From assembly GCA_039519185.1 (NCBI GenBank), contig CM076851.1, forward strand, positions 28,396,857-28,460,856: a DNA stretch of 64,000 nt, given 5' to 3'. A model generated the notes under the pieces. That model did not search any database, was not told the origin of the DNA, and saw only the letters and a program-made list of their open reading frames with translations. The translations under genes were made by a program, and so were the position numbers. Shown here piece by piece: positions 11,045-22,357 of this stretch. Source of the DNA: Astragalus membranaceus. Its lineage: Eukaryota > Streptophyta > Magnoliopsida > Fabales > Fabaceae. Position 1 is the first letter of the stretch, and each line of letters begins with the position of its first letter.

Positions 11045-12249
11045 AAAATCTGAGAACCAATAAAAAATCAGAAAACAAAAAATTAGTTGTAAAATAGTGT
11101 TACATAGCAATTTGTAAGTAAAACATGTCATCAGGGTGCTGCACCCACCTTTTTAAATAGGGTACATAAGAATTTACCTTGTTTTTTTGGGGGAAATATG
11201 AGAAGGCGGAATTGTTTACCAGTGGGAGTTGGAGTGGGAGTGTAAGTGGGAGGGAGGGTGGGTCTGAGTGAGTTGCTTTTAACTGACGGTGGGTAAAACA
11301 AAAACAAGTAAAAATTAATATATTGTTATTTTTTACTGGAAGTAAATGTATATCTTTTTTGACAAAGGAAGTAAATATATTATTATAATTAGGTAGATTA
11401 GTATTTGCATATGGGTAGTATGCAGGTAATATTGGCTTCTCTAATATTCTTCATGTCGAGCTGGTGCTTCATCATGGTTTAAAGATGGCTTGAGAATTTG
11501 GTTACATGGATTTGGTATGCTATCTCAACTTCAATATAAATATATTATAATTCCAATCTTAAGTCTTGAATCATTAGGACATCATATCTTAATTGTCTCC
11601 GGAACAAAATCATGACTCATAGATGCTGTATTTATTTTTGAAAATGCGAAAGAGAATTTTATTTCTCAAAAAGAACCAAGGTATATAGCTGGAGTCACAT
11701 TTTCAACAAACATTTTCCCGTGCATCGCACGGGTAAGAAGTAGTTATAGACAAACAAAATAAAATCCCTTTTTATTTTTATCTTCGTCATCATCAACTCA
11801 TTCACCTCACCTGATAATAACTCTGAATGCAAAATAATGTGAATCAAAGAATGAACATACATAAGTATAGACACTGGAATTAAACTAGTTCATTGATCAT
11901 ATATATTTCATTGGAATTCAAATTGTCACCCAAAAAAAATCCATTGAAATTCAAATGACTCTTTTGAGTGACAGATAGGCAGGACCAACATAACAAAGGA
12001 AATACCAAATATATCCCCCCTCCCCCCCCCCCCCCACACTCTCTACCCACATTCTACTATAAGAACAAAAACAAAGACACCATATGTTAAACCCTAAGAT
12101 CCTGATATGCTAGCACTAGCAGTGAACTTCAGCCACCAAATGCTTCAGCTTCAAACTTCATTGCACACATCATCATTCCTTCAACCATTAGCAGATCCTG
12201 ATTTGAGTGAAACAAACAAGAGAGAGGTGGATATTTATTTATTTATTTT

Positions 12250-13047
12250 CTAGGGCTTCTTACCAATGGTGTGTTTGTTGTTATTGATCCAAACCTTAAG
12301 AACTTGACGCTTAACACCGTTCTCATTACAGAATTCCTGAACAACAACATCATCTTGTTTCTGAATCCTCCAATCCAATCTTTCAGCAAAAGCCTTCATT
12401 TTTCCCTTCTGTTCAGGAGTGAACTTAGTTCTGAACCTCTTCTTTGAGTTCGAGCTCGATCCAATACCACCATTATCAGTATCTGTAGCATCATCATGAT
12501 CCTCACCACCACCACTGCCTCCCGTCGGTGAAATCATAGCAAGAGCAGAGGGACCACCACCACCACTAGGTGGTGCAGTCACGTGCAGTAAACCCTTCGG
12601 AACGCGATATACTGTGTAATGCGGTGGAGGAGCAGCCTGGTGGCGATGGTGGTTGTAAGGAGGATAAGCATCTCTGGCAGGAATTACTGTGGCACGAACA
12701 GGAGCAGCAACGGCAACATCGTTCGGTGGCAAAGGAGCTTCTTTGCGGTGGAAGTTGCGGTGGCAGTTGCAAGCGGCGCATTTGAGAGCATCGAGTGAAC
12801 CTTCAGATCCGTGGGGGAGAAACTCACAGCAACCATCGAGAGCATGACCACCGCGACTGATGGCGTGATTCTTCAGACACTCTCTATACATTGCTTTGAT
12901 GAGGTTATCATTTTTGTTAACGTTGTTGTTTCTCACAACCATCGTTGGTGTTTCTTCGACGGGACTCGAGACTCTAACTCGGGATGAGTTACCAAGTGCC
13001 TCATTGTAACCCATTTCCACCTCTTCATTAATATCTTTGATTGACAT
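12250..13047 (-). CDS. ZF-HD (zinc-finger homeodomain) transcription factor, copy 2
   Basis: This is an intronless 265-codon gene, a paralogue of the one at 1208-2005. It differs by only four residues: S17A, N45K, I49L and P81S. All zinc-finger Cys/His ligands (about 53-104) and the homeodomain (about 202-262, recognition helix with VWINNNKHT) are unchanged. P81S lies inside the zinc-finger dimerisation domain, between the CCEF and CAAC motifs. Both copies are open and appear functional. The near-identity argues for a recent duplication or ongoing gene conversion. The upstream region is altered by the MITE at 13475-13927, about 430 bp from the start codon, so expression may differ from copy 1. 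Confidence 0.95.
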   Translation of the reverse strand: MSIKDINEEVEMGYNEALGNSSRVRVSSPVEETPTMVVRNNNVNKNDNLIKAMYRECLKNHAISRGGHALDGCCEFLPHGSEGSLDALKCAACNCHRNFHRKEAPLPPNDVAVAAPVRATVIPARDAYPPYNHHRHQAAPPPHYTVYRVPKGLLHVTAPPSGGGGPSALAMISPTGGSGGGEDHDDATDTDNGGIGSSSNSKKRFRTKFTPEQKGKMKAFAERLDWRIQKQDDVVVQEFCNENGVKRQVLKVWINNNKHTIGKKP

Positions 13048-13474
13048 TCTTAAATAAAAAATGACGAGATCGTTGCGGGGATTTAGTAATCAAACACAAC
13101 AGGCAAAGCAAAGCCTTTGAGTTTGTTGAAGAAAGAAAAAATAAAAACACTCTTACTCCCACTCACACACTCTAACTCAGAATTTCATTTTTCTCTGTTT
13201 TCTCCCTAATCTCTCACTCTTTCTCTCTTAACACAATTTCACAAGCCTAGGTTGTCCTTAAATAACCAACTAAGCCTAGTAACTCGGTAATTTTATTTAT
13301 TACAGGTAACTTTAAAGTTGAGGAAATCTAGCTAAAGAACAAACACATTTTAAGGGGAACTTAACTGGACAAACTTATTACTTTTAGTGAGGAAGCAATT
13401 AATATGAGAAAAAGCAACACAATAAAAAATAGGTAATTTTGTCGTTTGCCATTATATCTCATTTATTCCGGTTT

Positions 13475-13927
13475 GGCTAAAGTGCTCCCGGGGTCCCTTA
13501 TCTTTATTTAAAGTAACAAATTAGTCCTTTATGTTTTTTTTGGCCCAAATAAGTCCTTTATCTTTCAAATTTTTGACACATAAATCCTTTTCCGTCAACC
13601 TCCGTCCAACTTTGTTAACAGTGCTTATGTGGCGTGCTGACTCATTATTTGATTAGGTGGCATGTCATTTTTATTTTTGTTTAGCTTTTAGTTTTATTAA
13701 ATTAAATTATATGCCACCTAAGCAAAAATAAAAATGACATGCCACCTAATCAAATAATGAGTCAGCACGCCACATAAGCGCTGTTAACAAAGTTGGATGG
13801 AGGTTGACGGAAAAGGATTTATGTGTCAAAAATTTGAAAGATAAATGACTTATTTGGGACAAAAAAAACATAAAGGACTAATTCGTTACTTTAAATAAAG
13901 ATAAGGGACCCCGGGAGCACTTTAGCC
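13475..13927. mobile_element. Mutator-like hairpin MITE upstream of ZF-HD copy 2
   Basis: The element starts GGCTAAAGTGCTCCCGGGG and ends with the complement. It consists of two near-perfect arms of about 210 bp around a loop of about 35 bp. The 9-bp target duplication TTCCGGTTT sits at 13466-13474 and 13928-13936, and the empty site is present in duplication copy 1 near 2426-2434. The 9-bp duplication and long inverted repeats point to the Mutator superfamily. A related 315-bp copy is at 50459-50773. Confidence 0.93.
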
Positions 13928-14223
13928 TTCCGGTTTTTGCGCATGAAAGTATTTCTTCTTTTTCGTTGTTTTTAAGTTAGTCTTGATAAGGATTGACTCG
14001 TTATTTACGTTACTTTTTCATAAATATTTCTTGTCTCTTGCTTTTATTTGCAAACAAAACCATCGGTTTAAACTCAAGGCTAAAATTGTCATTTATTGAA
14101 TTTCATTAATAGGAATTTAAATTATTTAGTATAAGATCTCCTTGGATATTAAAATATTCCACCATCTTTTGCAGCTTTTACGAATATTCAGAATAGATTT
14201 GAATCGTAATATTATATGCTTAT

Positions 14224-14522
14224 TGTTAAGTATTAGACGTGATATGACCTGAAAATGAGTTTATTAGTGGGAGACATCCATTACTCTACAAGTCGATTTT
14301 GTAGAATTGAGTTAGAGCCAACCCAAATTTTAAGATGGTATCAAAGCCAATCCAAGATCAGTTGGGTCACCTGCTATCGAGGCACTCGGTTAACGCTTCA
14401 GTGTGTTAAGAGTCTTACATTAGATGTGATATGTATTGAAAAAGAGTTTGTAAGTCAGAGACATATCTCACTCTAAAAGCTAGTTTTGTAGAGTTGAGTT
14501 ATGCCTAACCCAAATTCTAAGA
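14224..14522 (+). mobile_element. TRIM-like mini LTR element, copy-2 counterpart
   Basis: This is the duplicate of 2720-3018. It has two TGTTAAG-headed direct repeats flanking a short core that begins TGGTATCAAAGCC, here a good tRNA-Met primer-binding site match. It is non-coding. Confidence 0.65.
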
Positions 14523-14863
14523 CTTTTTTTCTAGATTAAATGAAGCAACATACGAAAATATAGTTAATATTGTTGTTTCATCATTATATCTCATTTATTC
14601 CAGTTTTTGCGCATGGAAGCATTCCTTCTTTTTCGTTCTTTTTAAGTTAGTTTAGATAAGGATTGCCTCGTTGTTTACGCAACTTTTGTTCCTAAATATT
14701 TCTTGTCTTCGCTTTTTTGGCGGACAAAACCATGGGTTATAATTGAAGGCTAAATTTATCATTTATTAATATTCATTAATATGAATTCAAACTATTTAGC
14801 ATATGATCTCCTTTGATATTAAAAGATTCCACCATCTCTTGAATGGTAATATTAGATGCTTTT

Positions 14864-15199
14864 TGTTAAGAGTTCCACATTGGATGCGATGTGGCATGAA
14901 AAAGAGTTTATAAGAGAGAGACATCTCTCACTCTACAAGTCAGTTTTGTATAACCGTGTTAGGCTCAACCCAAATTCTAAGATGGCATCAAAGTCAATCC
15001 AAGATTCGCTAGGCCACCCGCTATTAATTGGACCAATCGGGTCACGATCCAATTGTCCAATCTTGGGCTTGAGGGGTGTGTGTTACGAGTCCCACATTGG
15101 ATGTGATATGGTCTAAAAAAAAGTTTATAAGTGGGAGACATCTCTCACTCTACAAGTCGATTTTGTAGAGTTGGGTTAGGCCCAACCCAAATTCTAAGA
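14864..15199 (+). mobile_element. TRIM element with two 119-bp LTRs
   Basis: The left LTR is 14864-14982 (TGTTAAGAGTTCCACATTGG...TTCTAAGA) and the right LTR is 15081-15199 (TGTTACGAGTCCCACATTGG...TTCTAAGA), both 119 bp. The 98-bp interior starts TGGCATCAAAGTC, a variant tRNA-Met primer site, and ends in a GAGGGGTGTG purine tract. Flanks read CTTTT and CTTTA, a possible decayed target duplication. The size and layout are those of terminal-repeat retrotransposons in miniature. Confidence 0.75.
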
Positions 15200-18101
15200 C
15201 TTTATTTTCTAAATTATTATTATATATATATATATATATATTAAATAATTTATAATTTATATCACATAAGAAGACTTCTTATTATTATTAATAATAATAA
15301 TAATAATGTCAAATGAGAATCCTATTAATATAAATAAGACTAAATTAGAAGTTTGAAGCTTGCTGAGTAGTGCTTGTAACATAAATTCCTCAATATCAAC
15401 CCTATATGTTTTTGGGTTCTTCCCCTTTTGTATTTTTACTATCTATCATTTATTAATTTCTAATTTTAAAAAGGGTTAAAAATGTCTTTGGTCCTTATAA
15501 AATTCGAACATGTACCTCATGCATGTACTTCTTCGATGTCTCTTAGCTCACCATTGAGTTACCTTCTCGGGACAATATATGTATAAAATACAACTTGTAT
15601 AAAAATCATGTTTAACAATATATGTTCCATGTTCAGAGAATGTTTAAAGAGAGTGAATGAGAGAGCATGAGAAATAGGCTTAAAAAACAAGCAGCCACCC
15701 ATCATTCAAAAAGAGCAAGAAATTTTGTCAAATAAATCAAAACATTAAATTATAAGTCATGGGCTAGCAACATTTGAAGTTTGGGGTGGGTACACACAAG
15801 AGAAAAACAAAAACAAAACAAAAAAAGAAAACAAAAAAAATAGTAAAAGGTAAGGGAGAAAAACTCTTGATTTTTTATACATGGTTAATTTATTAATTTT
15901 TCTACATAATTCTTTCTCTTTATGATATTTTTTTTGGTGAATTTGGAATTAAACCGTGATGGATTTATTTCTCTAATCTCTTTGGACTAGCGAATTGTAA
16001 AAGAGAAAGGGGCTTTTAAAGGCATGACCAAGAACTGCACATAATGAACTCGAAGCACACAAGAACTGCATAAAGAGAAAGAGCTACACAAGATTAGGAT
16101 TTAATTGTAAAGTAGTACACAATGAGTTGTAAAGTAGTTGTTCTTGTATCAAGTAACAATGTATCAAGTGATTGTAATCAATTCATTATCCTTGTATCGA
16201 TTACCTTGTTTAACATGTATGGAATTTATTTACCTAATGTTTGCAAAATTTACCTTGTTCAACATATGACAGCAAAATTCATTTCCAAGCTTATTTGGAT
16301 TAAGAACATGTGACAGCAAGTTTACCTATTGTTATTATTTAATAAATTGGATGATGAATAAAAAATCATGGCAGCTAAGGCTTAGATGAATAAAAAATCT
16401 CTCAAAGGAACACATGAAACCTGTTACTGTCAAAAAGCTTTCATGTTGCTGTCTCATTCTTTTTAAGTAGTTATGAGCACATTTTAGTTCTCATTATTTT
16501 TAAGTAATTATGAGCAAATTTTTGTAGTTAATGTGGAACACGTTAAACATGTCTAAAGAATATAAAGGTAAGTATTATATATACTTGAACCAAATTTACT
16601 AACATAATTGCTACTTGCTAATTTTTTCACCCAAAAAGTTTATCCACTCTCTATTTAACAATTCATCGTAGCTTCAAAAGTTTATCCACTCTTTTTATCA
16701 TATGATCACTATAATACATTAATATTACTCAATCTATTCTCTTCATACAATACAACATTAATTCAAGAGAGAGAGGAGCACGCCTCAAAGCCTAGAACAA
16801 AATTAAAGAGCAGAGGAGAAAAAGAAAGAAAGAAAGAGGAAGAATAAAAGTTAGTTGTTGGGTTTATCTAGAGAAAAGAATAAAAGACAACAGCATGTTT
16901 GAGCACTGATCAAGGTGAGTGTGGTGACTAGGAGCTAATCCAACTTGGACCGGTCTAATCGAGAACCGGACCCCTAGCCGGCCCGAGCAGGATTGGATCG
17001 GAAATTCACATGACTCGACTGACACAGGGCAGATCGGTTGTGACTCGAAGAAAACCAATGAAAAATCGGTCGGCGGAACAAGTGTCGAACTGCGTACGAT
17101 GAGCCACGTAATGGTACCATTACTGAATTTCAAATATTATCTATATATAGATACACAAATATATTTTTTGGGTCCCTAAAAACGACTCGATCTTTATGTT
17201 AACGAAATCGAGTCGAAATTGAAGATATATATCTATGCCTATGATCCAAAGATGGTTTATTATCTTTAATTTAGTATTAACATGTCCTATCTGTAGCTTA
17301 TTTATATTAATTTTGTCTCTATACTTTATAGTTTGAAGCCTAAAGATTGCAGGTTCGTATATTTCTTTGAGTGGAATACAAAATGTCTCATAAGTGGTTA
17401 GTTAAGTTTTTGTGTGTATGAGTTTTTTAAATTTGTCTAACCATTGTGTGATAAGCATTTTGTTTGCTTGTTTGTTGCCACGTGTTCTTAGATTTTAGTT
17501 TCTTTCCTTCTTTTAATTTCCTGATTTGAAAGTTCTACTACTAAGTGGGGGACCTGCCTTATAATGAAGGGTTCAACGGAACCCCTTGAAAAAAAAAATT
17601 GTACTTACCACCTTATATAAATAGGCTAAATCTCCTAAAATTTTAATTTTGAATCCCCTAAAAATTTAAAATTGCACTAATAGACTAAGTTTTACACCCA
17701 TTTGACACTGCTTTAAAAAATTTGATACCCCGACCCCGGGTGCTCGTCCGCCACCGCTACTACTATCAAGAGAATAGTATATGGCTTTATATGTAATGTT
17801 ATATATAGTCTATATAGTTGTTGATGATAAAGTGAGTAAATTCAAAAGTAGTAGATAGTCATTACTTTTTAAGCGCGTTCTGTATTCTTTGATTAATGAA
17901 GAAGTCATGCTTAACTCCTTTTCTTACAATATTAATAATTTTACTTTATGTCTCCAATGGGGCAGCTGAAGTAGTAGTTGAAAAAGTTGACTAACAAAAA
18001 AGTTGTAAATTAATATTCAAGACTCACTACGTACCTAGATAAAAGCCTCTTATCACGCATTCTTCTTTGTTCATAAATGCAAGCAAGCAACTGAAAGAAA
18101 A
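15200..18101. other. Intergenic region upstream of peroxidase 1
   Basis: AT-rich DNA without a supported gene. It contains a (TA)n run at about 15219-15242 and a (TAA)n run near 15285-15307. Short open frames (16122-16313, 16864-17133) show no recognisable motif. The last few hundred bases before 18102 presumably hold the peroxidase promoter, but no convincing TATA box was picked out. Confidence 0.6.
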
Positions 18102-20226
18102 ATGAATCCTCTTAGTCTCATTGCAAAAGCTTTTTCTTGTGTTGTGGTTATAGTAATTGTAGCAGTACCCTTCTCAAATGCACAGTTAGATCCTTCATTT
18201 TACAATAATACATGTTCTAATCTTCATTCAACCGTACGAGGTGTGCTCACAAATGTTTCACAATCCGATCCTCGAATTCTTGCTAGTCTCATCAGACTCC
18301 ATTTTCATGACTGTTTTGTTCAAGTAAACACCAACATCTCCTCCTACTCTGATCATTAAATTTCTTGCTACTCCCATTTCTTTTTATTTGATTACATTTT
18401 TTTCTAATTTGTCAGGGTTGTGATGCATCAGTTTTGCTGAACGACACAAGTACGATAGTGAGTGAACAAAGTGCAGCACCAAATAACAACTCTATAAGAG
18501 GTTTGGATGTTGTAAATCAGATTAAAACCGCAGTTGAAAATGCATGTCCTAACACGGTTTCTTGTGCTGATATTCTTGCACTTGCTGCTCAAATATCTTC
18601 TGATCTGGTATATATTTCTCATTAATTGTTCTTACATTTCAATGAATGTGTAGATAAAATATCTGCATATATATGGAATATGAATGCTGAATAAAATTTT
18701 TGGATCATAACAAATTGGTAATCACCCATTCTTAGTGCTCCTTATTGACAGATTACCTGAACGTACATATATTTCTCTAATTTCAGTTGTAACTGGCATG
18801 CATGTTGAGTTTGTTAGTAGGAATGCTAATAAGATTGTTCACATTATTGTGGCCTGTGGGGGTGGCCTTGTAAACAGCTAGTCCTCACTTTTACTCTGAC
18901 ATTCTCAGTTGTATTTGGTTGGTTATTATAAATAAAATGTATTGATGTTTCATGTCCAAAAAAGATCTAAGTTGGGTAAATAGTCATTTTGGTCGTTGAA
19001 TGTGTGAAGCGATGTCATTATTGTCTCTGAATGTATCGAAATTGCAAATTAACACATCCTTAAGTGTCTCTTTAATGAGTTATTTTGATTCTCAAATTTG
19101 TATTTTTGTTGGTCAATTTAATCCCTAAAATTACTAAAAAATGACGTAATATGCAATTTTGATTCATACAAATACTACAATGACAACGTCTCACTTCACA
19201 CATTAAGAGACCAAAATGACAATTTACCCTATCAACTTTAAGAGTTAATTACAACAAATCATCATTAAGGATGCAACTATGTTCTTTACTGGACTTTAAA
19301 TTTGATTAACTAACAGTATAAGTTGTCATCTATATATTTGCTCAAAATTTGTGTTTATCATTTTGTCCAATTTATAATTCTACTTATGACAGGCTAGTGG
19401 TCCTGTTTGGGTAGCTGCATTGGGAAGAAGGGATAGCTTAACAGCAAATCAAACCCTTGCTACTCTAAATCTTCCAGCTCCCTCTTTCAACCTAACTCAA
19501 CTTAAATCTTCATTTACTACCCAAGGCCTCAACACTACTGATCTAGTTGCACTCTCAGGTATGAAAATCTTTTCAATTTCAAATATATAGGGAAACCTGA
19601 CTGGTCACGCAGTATCCACGAACTTTGATGATGACTAATCAACATAGGGAAACCTGAGTGTCACGAATACCTGACTTTATCGGCACGTGTCTTATAACTC
19701 ATTTTTGATAACATGATTGTATATGTTTCACCATTTTTTAGGTGGTCATACAATTGGGAGAGGACAATGCAGATTTTTTGTTGATAGATTATACAATTTC
19801 AGCAACACTGGCAATCCTGATACAACTCTAAACACAACCTATTTACAAACACTGCAAGCAATATGTCCCAATGGTGGACCTGGTACCAACCTCACCAATT
19901 TGGACCCAACAACTCCTGATACATTTGACTCCAATTACTACTCCAATCTTCAGATTGGCAAGGGCTTGTTTCAAAGTGATCAAGAGTTGTTTTCCACAAG
20001 TGGTGCAGATACCATTAGCATTGTCAACAGTTTCATTAGTAATCAAACTCTCTTCTTTGAAAACTTTAAGGCCTCCATGATAAAAATGGGCAATATTGGA
20101 GTATTAACGGGATCACAAGGAGAAATTAGAAAACAATGTAACTTTGTTAATGGGAATTCTTCTGGATTTGCTATAGTGGCCTCCAAAGAATCATCAGAAG
20201 AAGATGGAATGGTTAGCTCATTCTGA
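18102..20226 (+). CDS. Class III secretory peroxidase 1
   Basis: The gene has four exons: 18102-18323, 18416-18607, 19393-19558 and 19742-20226. All introns are GT-AG and sit at the classic peroxidase positions, giving 354 residues. The product is a haem peroxidase of the secretory pathway that oxidises phenolics with H2O2. An N-terminal signal peptide runs to about residue 27 (...FSNA|QLDPSFY). The distal site is RLHFHDCF with Arg65 and His69, and Asp70 is the first calcium ligand. GCDASVLL, the SCADILALAA helix and the proximal haem ligand His196 in GGHTIG follow. Conserved cysteines for the four disulfides are present. After the normal end (CNFVNG) there is an acidic tail of about 25 residues ending VSSF, which might be a vacuolar sorting extension. 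The gene is intact and is tandem with the next peroxidase. Intron 2 holds a MITE. Confidence 0.95.
18974..19229. mobile_element. MITE in intron 2 of peroxidase 1
   Basis: The left end reads GGGTAAATAGTCATTTTG and the right end is the complement of GGGTAAATTGTCATTTTG, about 256 bp apart, with an AT-rich non-coding interior. A clean target duplication was not seen. It lies wholly inside the intron and leaves the splice sites alone. Confidence 0.6.
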
Positions 20227-20889
20227 ATAAGTTAACAATAGGGTGAAAATGCAGAGGATAATAATGACCACTATTGCCACTTCACATATTAGTAATACTA
20301 ATTAATATAGTTAACCACAGTTTCTATTCTATGCTTATATATCTATATTACTGTTACAAGTCCTTTGGTGTTGATTTGTTTGTTAATTGTTCTTGTGAAC
20401 CTAGCATATAAACAAACTATGATTACTGATTCTTGTCACTAAAAATATAATGACAATCTCTATTTTGTTATAAAATTTAAACATATACTAACGAAACAGA
20501 GTTAAAAGTGTGACAAAACTTAGGTACAATGCAACTTTTACGCTTTTCTAATCACAATTCAACACATGAATTGTATATCCAGCTGAAAATTGAATTATTT
20601 TAAATTTAAATAAACAATTTAATCCATGCGATATATTATTTTTTGTATACCCGGTATCAAAGTACCTTACTAGGTTTTAATTGTGCCAAGGAAACAATCA
20701 AATTGTGAAAAAAGAAGACCAAAAGAAGTCAATGCCCAAAACAAATGTGTGGATCAGAAACATTTTATTTAGATAGATCGCGTGACATGTGTATTTCAGT
20801 GTTCAAACAAGAATTAGTTTTTATTTTTTAACGACTACTTATAAATACACCTACCGTAAGTTCCACGTCGTAAGTCATATGTGATATTG
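20227..20889. other. Peroxidase 1 3' flank
   Basis: AT-rich sequence follows the stop codon and presumably includes the 3' UTR. No further gene or repeat was recognised. Confidence 0.5.
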
Positions 20890-20994
20890 GGTTTTATGTT
20901 TTCCCCCAGGGCCAATAATACCTCGTACCCTCGACAAAACGGACGATATTACCCCTGACTTCAAAAAAAATTCCGGAATTAAGTCCATAGCTAT

Positions 20995-21230
20995 AAATCT
21001 GGAACTCAATTTATTGGGATTTCGGAAACACCCTAAAATGAGATAAATCCGGGATTAAAATATTTTGGATTTCCGGAATTACCTCGTTTTAGTGTAATTC
21101 CGGAACAAAATATACCTTCCGGAATTACACTAAAATGAGGTAATTTCGGAAATCCAAAATATTTTAATTCCGAATTTATCTCATTTTAGAGTATTTCCGG
21201 AAATCCCAATAAATTGAGTTCCGGATTTAA
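20995..21230. repeat. Long inverted repeat with TTCCGGAATTAC core
   Basis: A left arm (about 20995-21111) and right arm (about 21119-21230) are near-perfect complements separated by a spacer of under 10 bases. The RNA or single strand would fold into a hairpin of about 115 bp. It lies at the 3' side of the MULE remnant. Confidence 0.85.
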
Positions 21231-21397
21231 CTACTGAGATGGTGGAGTTAAACGGCGAAGGATCTCAGCGACGCTCCTTGTGGTTTCGACGTACAACTCT
21301 AAAGGACTCCGAAGTCTAAACATGTCATAACTGTCCATCATGGCTCGCACGCCATCGTCGTTCTTCACATCCATTGTGTCTAGTAGAACACCCAACA

Positions 21398-21696
21398 TGC
21401 AGTATATCTCCCATGTCTCTCGCAACCCAAAACGATCTTATTCTTCTTCCCTTTACCATTCTCCGTGGACTCGGATCGAATAATAATAACAATGACTCTG
21501 TTGGCTTTCCCGATATCTCTAGCCCAACGTACAAGATTATCCCGAGTAGGAAAAAGCTACAAAATAATCGTAAACTAAATTAATAATTTATAAAAATAAT
21601 AAACAAAAAGCGTTTTAGGAATATATGTACCTTTGAGGTAGTAAACTCGTCCGATAAATCTATAGTAAACGGAAGTCTGCTGTCAGCCGTAGCCAT
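21398..21696 (-). pseudogene. MULE transposase N-terminal fragment (FAR1-like domain)
   Basis: Read on the minus strand, a short first exon at 21696-21631 encodes MATADSRLPFTIDLSDEF... and ends at a GTACAT donor. After a TTTTGTAG acceptor the next exon starts at 21556 and encodes DNLVRWARDIGKANRVIVII, then KKNKIVLGCERHGRY. This is the zinc-chelating 'L..W....A...G....I..S....R....LGCERGG.Y' pattern of plant MULE transposases related to FAR1. A stop follows soon after (ACWVFY*) and the catalytic part is missing. Confidence 0.65.
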
Positions 21697-22357
21697 ATCT
21701 GTAAAATAACGAAAAAGTAAAAAACAAATTTAAAAACAACTTCCAGAATTACCGAAAATACACGTAATTCCGGAAGAGACATTTTAAAACTTTCGGAAAC
21801 ACGTAAAAAACGGTATTTCCGGAAGGTAAAAAAATAAACTTTCCGAAAATACGATGTTTTCGGAAACTAAAAAGAAAAAAAAAATCCCAGAAATACTAAA
21901 AAGTTGATGTTTCCGGAAGCAAATAACTGTTCCGGAAATACAGTATTTCCCGAAAAAACGCGAATAAAATTTCCGGAAATACCTTTAGATGAGATAATTC
22001 CGGGAAGCTCAATTTTTTGTGGGATCTGATTAGATTTTGGTAAAAATGAGAGGGGTATTTTTGGGTTAAACTAAATTATGGGAGTATGGAGTACAAAGAG
22101 TGAGGTACAAAATATAAAACCCTCTGATATTTTGTCAAAAAAAGTCATTTGTGATATGACAACTAAGTTGCCTAACAAACAATTCTAGTTTTTCTTTTGG
22201 TATGAAACAAATTTCTTATGTTTTTTCTTCGTAATAATATCACAATTCACATTCACAAGCAAATACCAAGGCATTGGTCATTTGTCTCTATAAAAATAAT
22301 GCTATGCTGAGTGAGTCTTGCAATAGCAACATAAACACAGTTACACAGATACAAAAA

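Larger units (their letters stand above)
11045..14800. repeat. Segmental duplication, copy 2 (carries ZF-HD gene)
   Basis: Base 11045 onward matches base 1 onward with very few substitutions, through the second ZF-HD gene and its upstream region. The main difference is a 453-bp MITE at 13475-13927 that is absent from copy 1. Copy 2 keeps the full local tandem repeat that is truncated in copy 1 at 3297. Confidence 0.95.
20890..22110 (-). mobile_element. Degenerate MULE/foldback element between the peroxidase genes
   Basis: The segment is full of TTCCGGAA-type motifs (TTCCGGAATTAC and variants) at both ends, includes a palindrome at 20995-21230, and encloses a MULE transposase N-terminal remnant at 21398-21696. 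Exact termini and target duplication were not resolved, so the limits are approximate. Confidence 0.55.
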
